Assembly (NCBI GenBank): GCA_027619655.1 | Contig: JAQCHR010000253.1 | Location: 1-6,014, forward strand | Length of the DNA: 6,014 nt | Source: Pseudomonadota bacterium | GTDB taxonomy: Bacteria > Pseudomonadota > Alphaproteobacteria > UBA8366 > GCA-2717185 | Reading direction: 5' to 3' | Part shown: positions 5,707 to 6,014 of the stretch, piece by piece | Layout: the number at the start of each line of letters is the position of its first letter | Numbering within the stretch: position 1 is the first letter of the stretch | Made by a program: the position numbers and the translations under genes | Notes under the pieces: model-generated | The model's input: only the letters and a program-made list of their open reading frames with translations | What the model was told of the DNA's origin: nothing | Databases searched by the model: none

Positions 5707-6014
5707 TTACAGCTGGGCGATTTCCGGGTTTTTACGCAAGGGGTTGGTCCGCGTCGCGGTGAACTTGTCCGGCCAGACATCGCGTCGCAGGCCCGACAGT
5801 GTCATATCGGCAGTGTCCTCAGGCGGCTTCGGCAGCATCCCCGTGCCGGAAATAATCTCCAGCGGCCATTGCAGCGCCTGGATACGCTGGACCAGTTCAT
5901 AGGGTCCGCTATACGCCTCGGCGTGATAGGCGCTTTCATCCAGCCCGCCGGCCAGAATGGCGGCCTGCCGCTGCAGCAGCACCATGTGGATAGAATGACT
6001 GTCGGGGGCGCCGG
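5707..6014 (-). CDS. unrecognised protein, C-terminal part only
   Basis: An open frame enters from the right edge and ends with TAA at 5709-5707, giving 101 complete residues in the window. An internal ATG at 5985 exists, but the frame is open up to the edge (GAPDSHSIH before that Met), so the real start probably lies outside. The visible part reads as a soluble protein tail: the histidine-bearing DSHSIH segment, a QRQAAILAGG helix-like stretch, aromatic-rich GPYELVQRIQALQWP, then IISGTGM, and a polar arginine/lysine-rich end. No membrane segment and no family signature that I can name with confidence is present. Its stop lies 14 bases before the GmhB-type gene, so the two are likely co-transcribed and this gene may also belong to sugar or envelope metabolism. 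That function is inference from position only. Confidence 0.65.
   Translation of the reverse strand, partial: GAPDSHSIHMVLLQRQAAILAGGLDESAYHAEAYSGPYELVQRIQALQWPLEIISGTGMLPKPPEDTADMTLSGLRRDVWPDKFTATRTNPLRKNPEIAQL

Overview
The window is GC-rich, tightly packed bacterial DNA. The gene order trpG-trpD-trpC with 4-base ATGA overlaps, no trpE next to trpG, and the style of the proteins suggest an alphaproteobacterium, possibly close to the Rhodospirillales. That placement is inference from gene order and remembered family sequences, not from a search.

Left part (1-2263, minus strand): tryptophan biosynthesis genes, read right to left as trpG (anthranilate synthase glutaminase subunit), trpD (anthranilate phosphoribosyltransferase) and trpC (indole-3-glycerol phosphate synthase, running off the left edge). 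TrpG and TrpD look intact. TrpC is interrupted: its reading frame jumps after the 54th codon, exactly where the family's IAEIKKASPSKG active-site motif should be. The pattern fits loss of about 23 bases. Either the gene is broken or the sequence has an error there. The 113-base gap upstream of trpG has a possible promoter, a small hairpin and a 12-base palindrome, but no Trp-codon leader peptide.

Middle part (2377-5023): a divergent pair, a crotonase-family protein on the minus strand (2377-3129) and a thiamine-diphosphate (ThDP) enzyme on the plus strand (3374-5023) that most resembles 2-hydroxyacyl-CoA lyase / oxalyl-CoA decarboxylase. The 244 bases between them hold several inverted repeats, two of which share CGGGATTG and lie near opposite ends of the gap. 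Both families commonly act on acyl-CoA thioesters, so a small co-regulated acyl-CoA pathway is a reasonable but unproven idea. The crotonase lacks one of the two glutamates of classical enoyl-CoA hydratase.

Right part (5027-6014, minus strand): a HAD phosphatase of the GmhB type (heptose bisphosphate 7-phosphatase, for LPS or other glycan precursors) lies 14 bases downstream of the C-terminal end of an unrecognised gene that enters from the right edge. The ThDP gene and the HAD gene converge with only three bases between their stop codons.

No tRNA, rRNA, CRISPR array, insertion sequence or phage gene was seen. No gene-free stretch exceeds 300 bases. The most noteworthy items are the trpC lesion, the atypical crotonase/ThDP pair with its repeat-rich shared control region, and the degenerate zinc motif in the GmhB-like protein.
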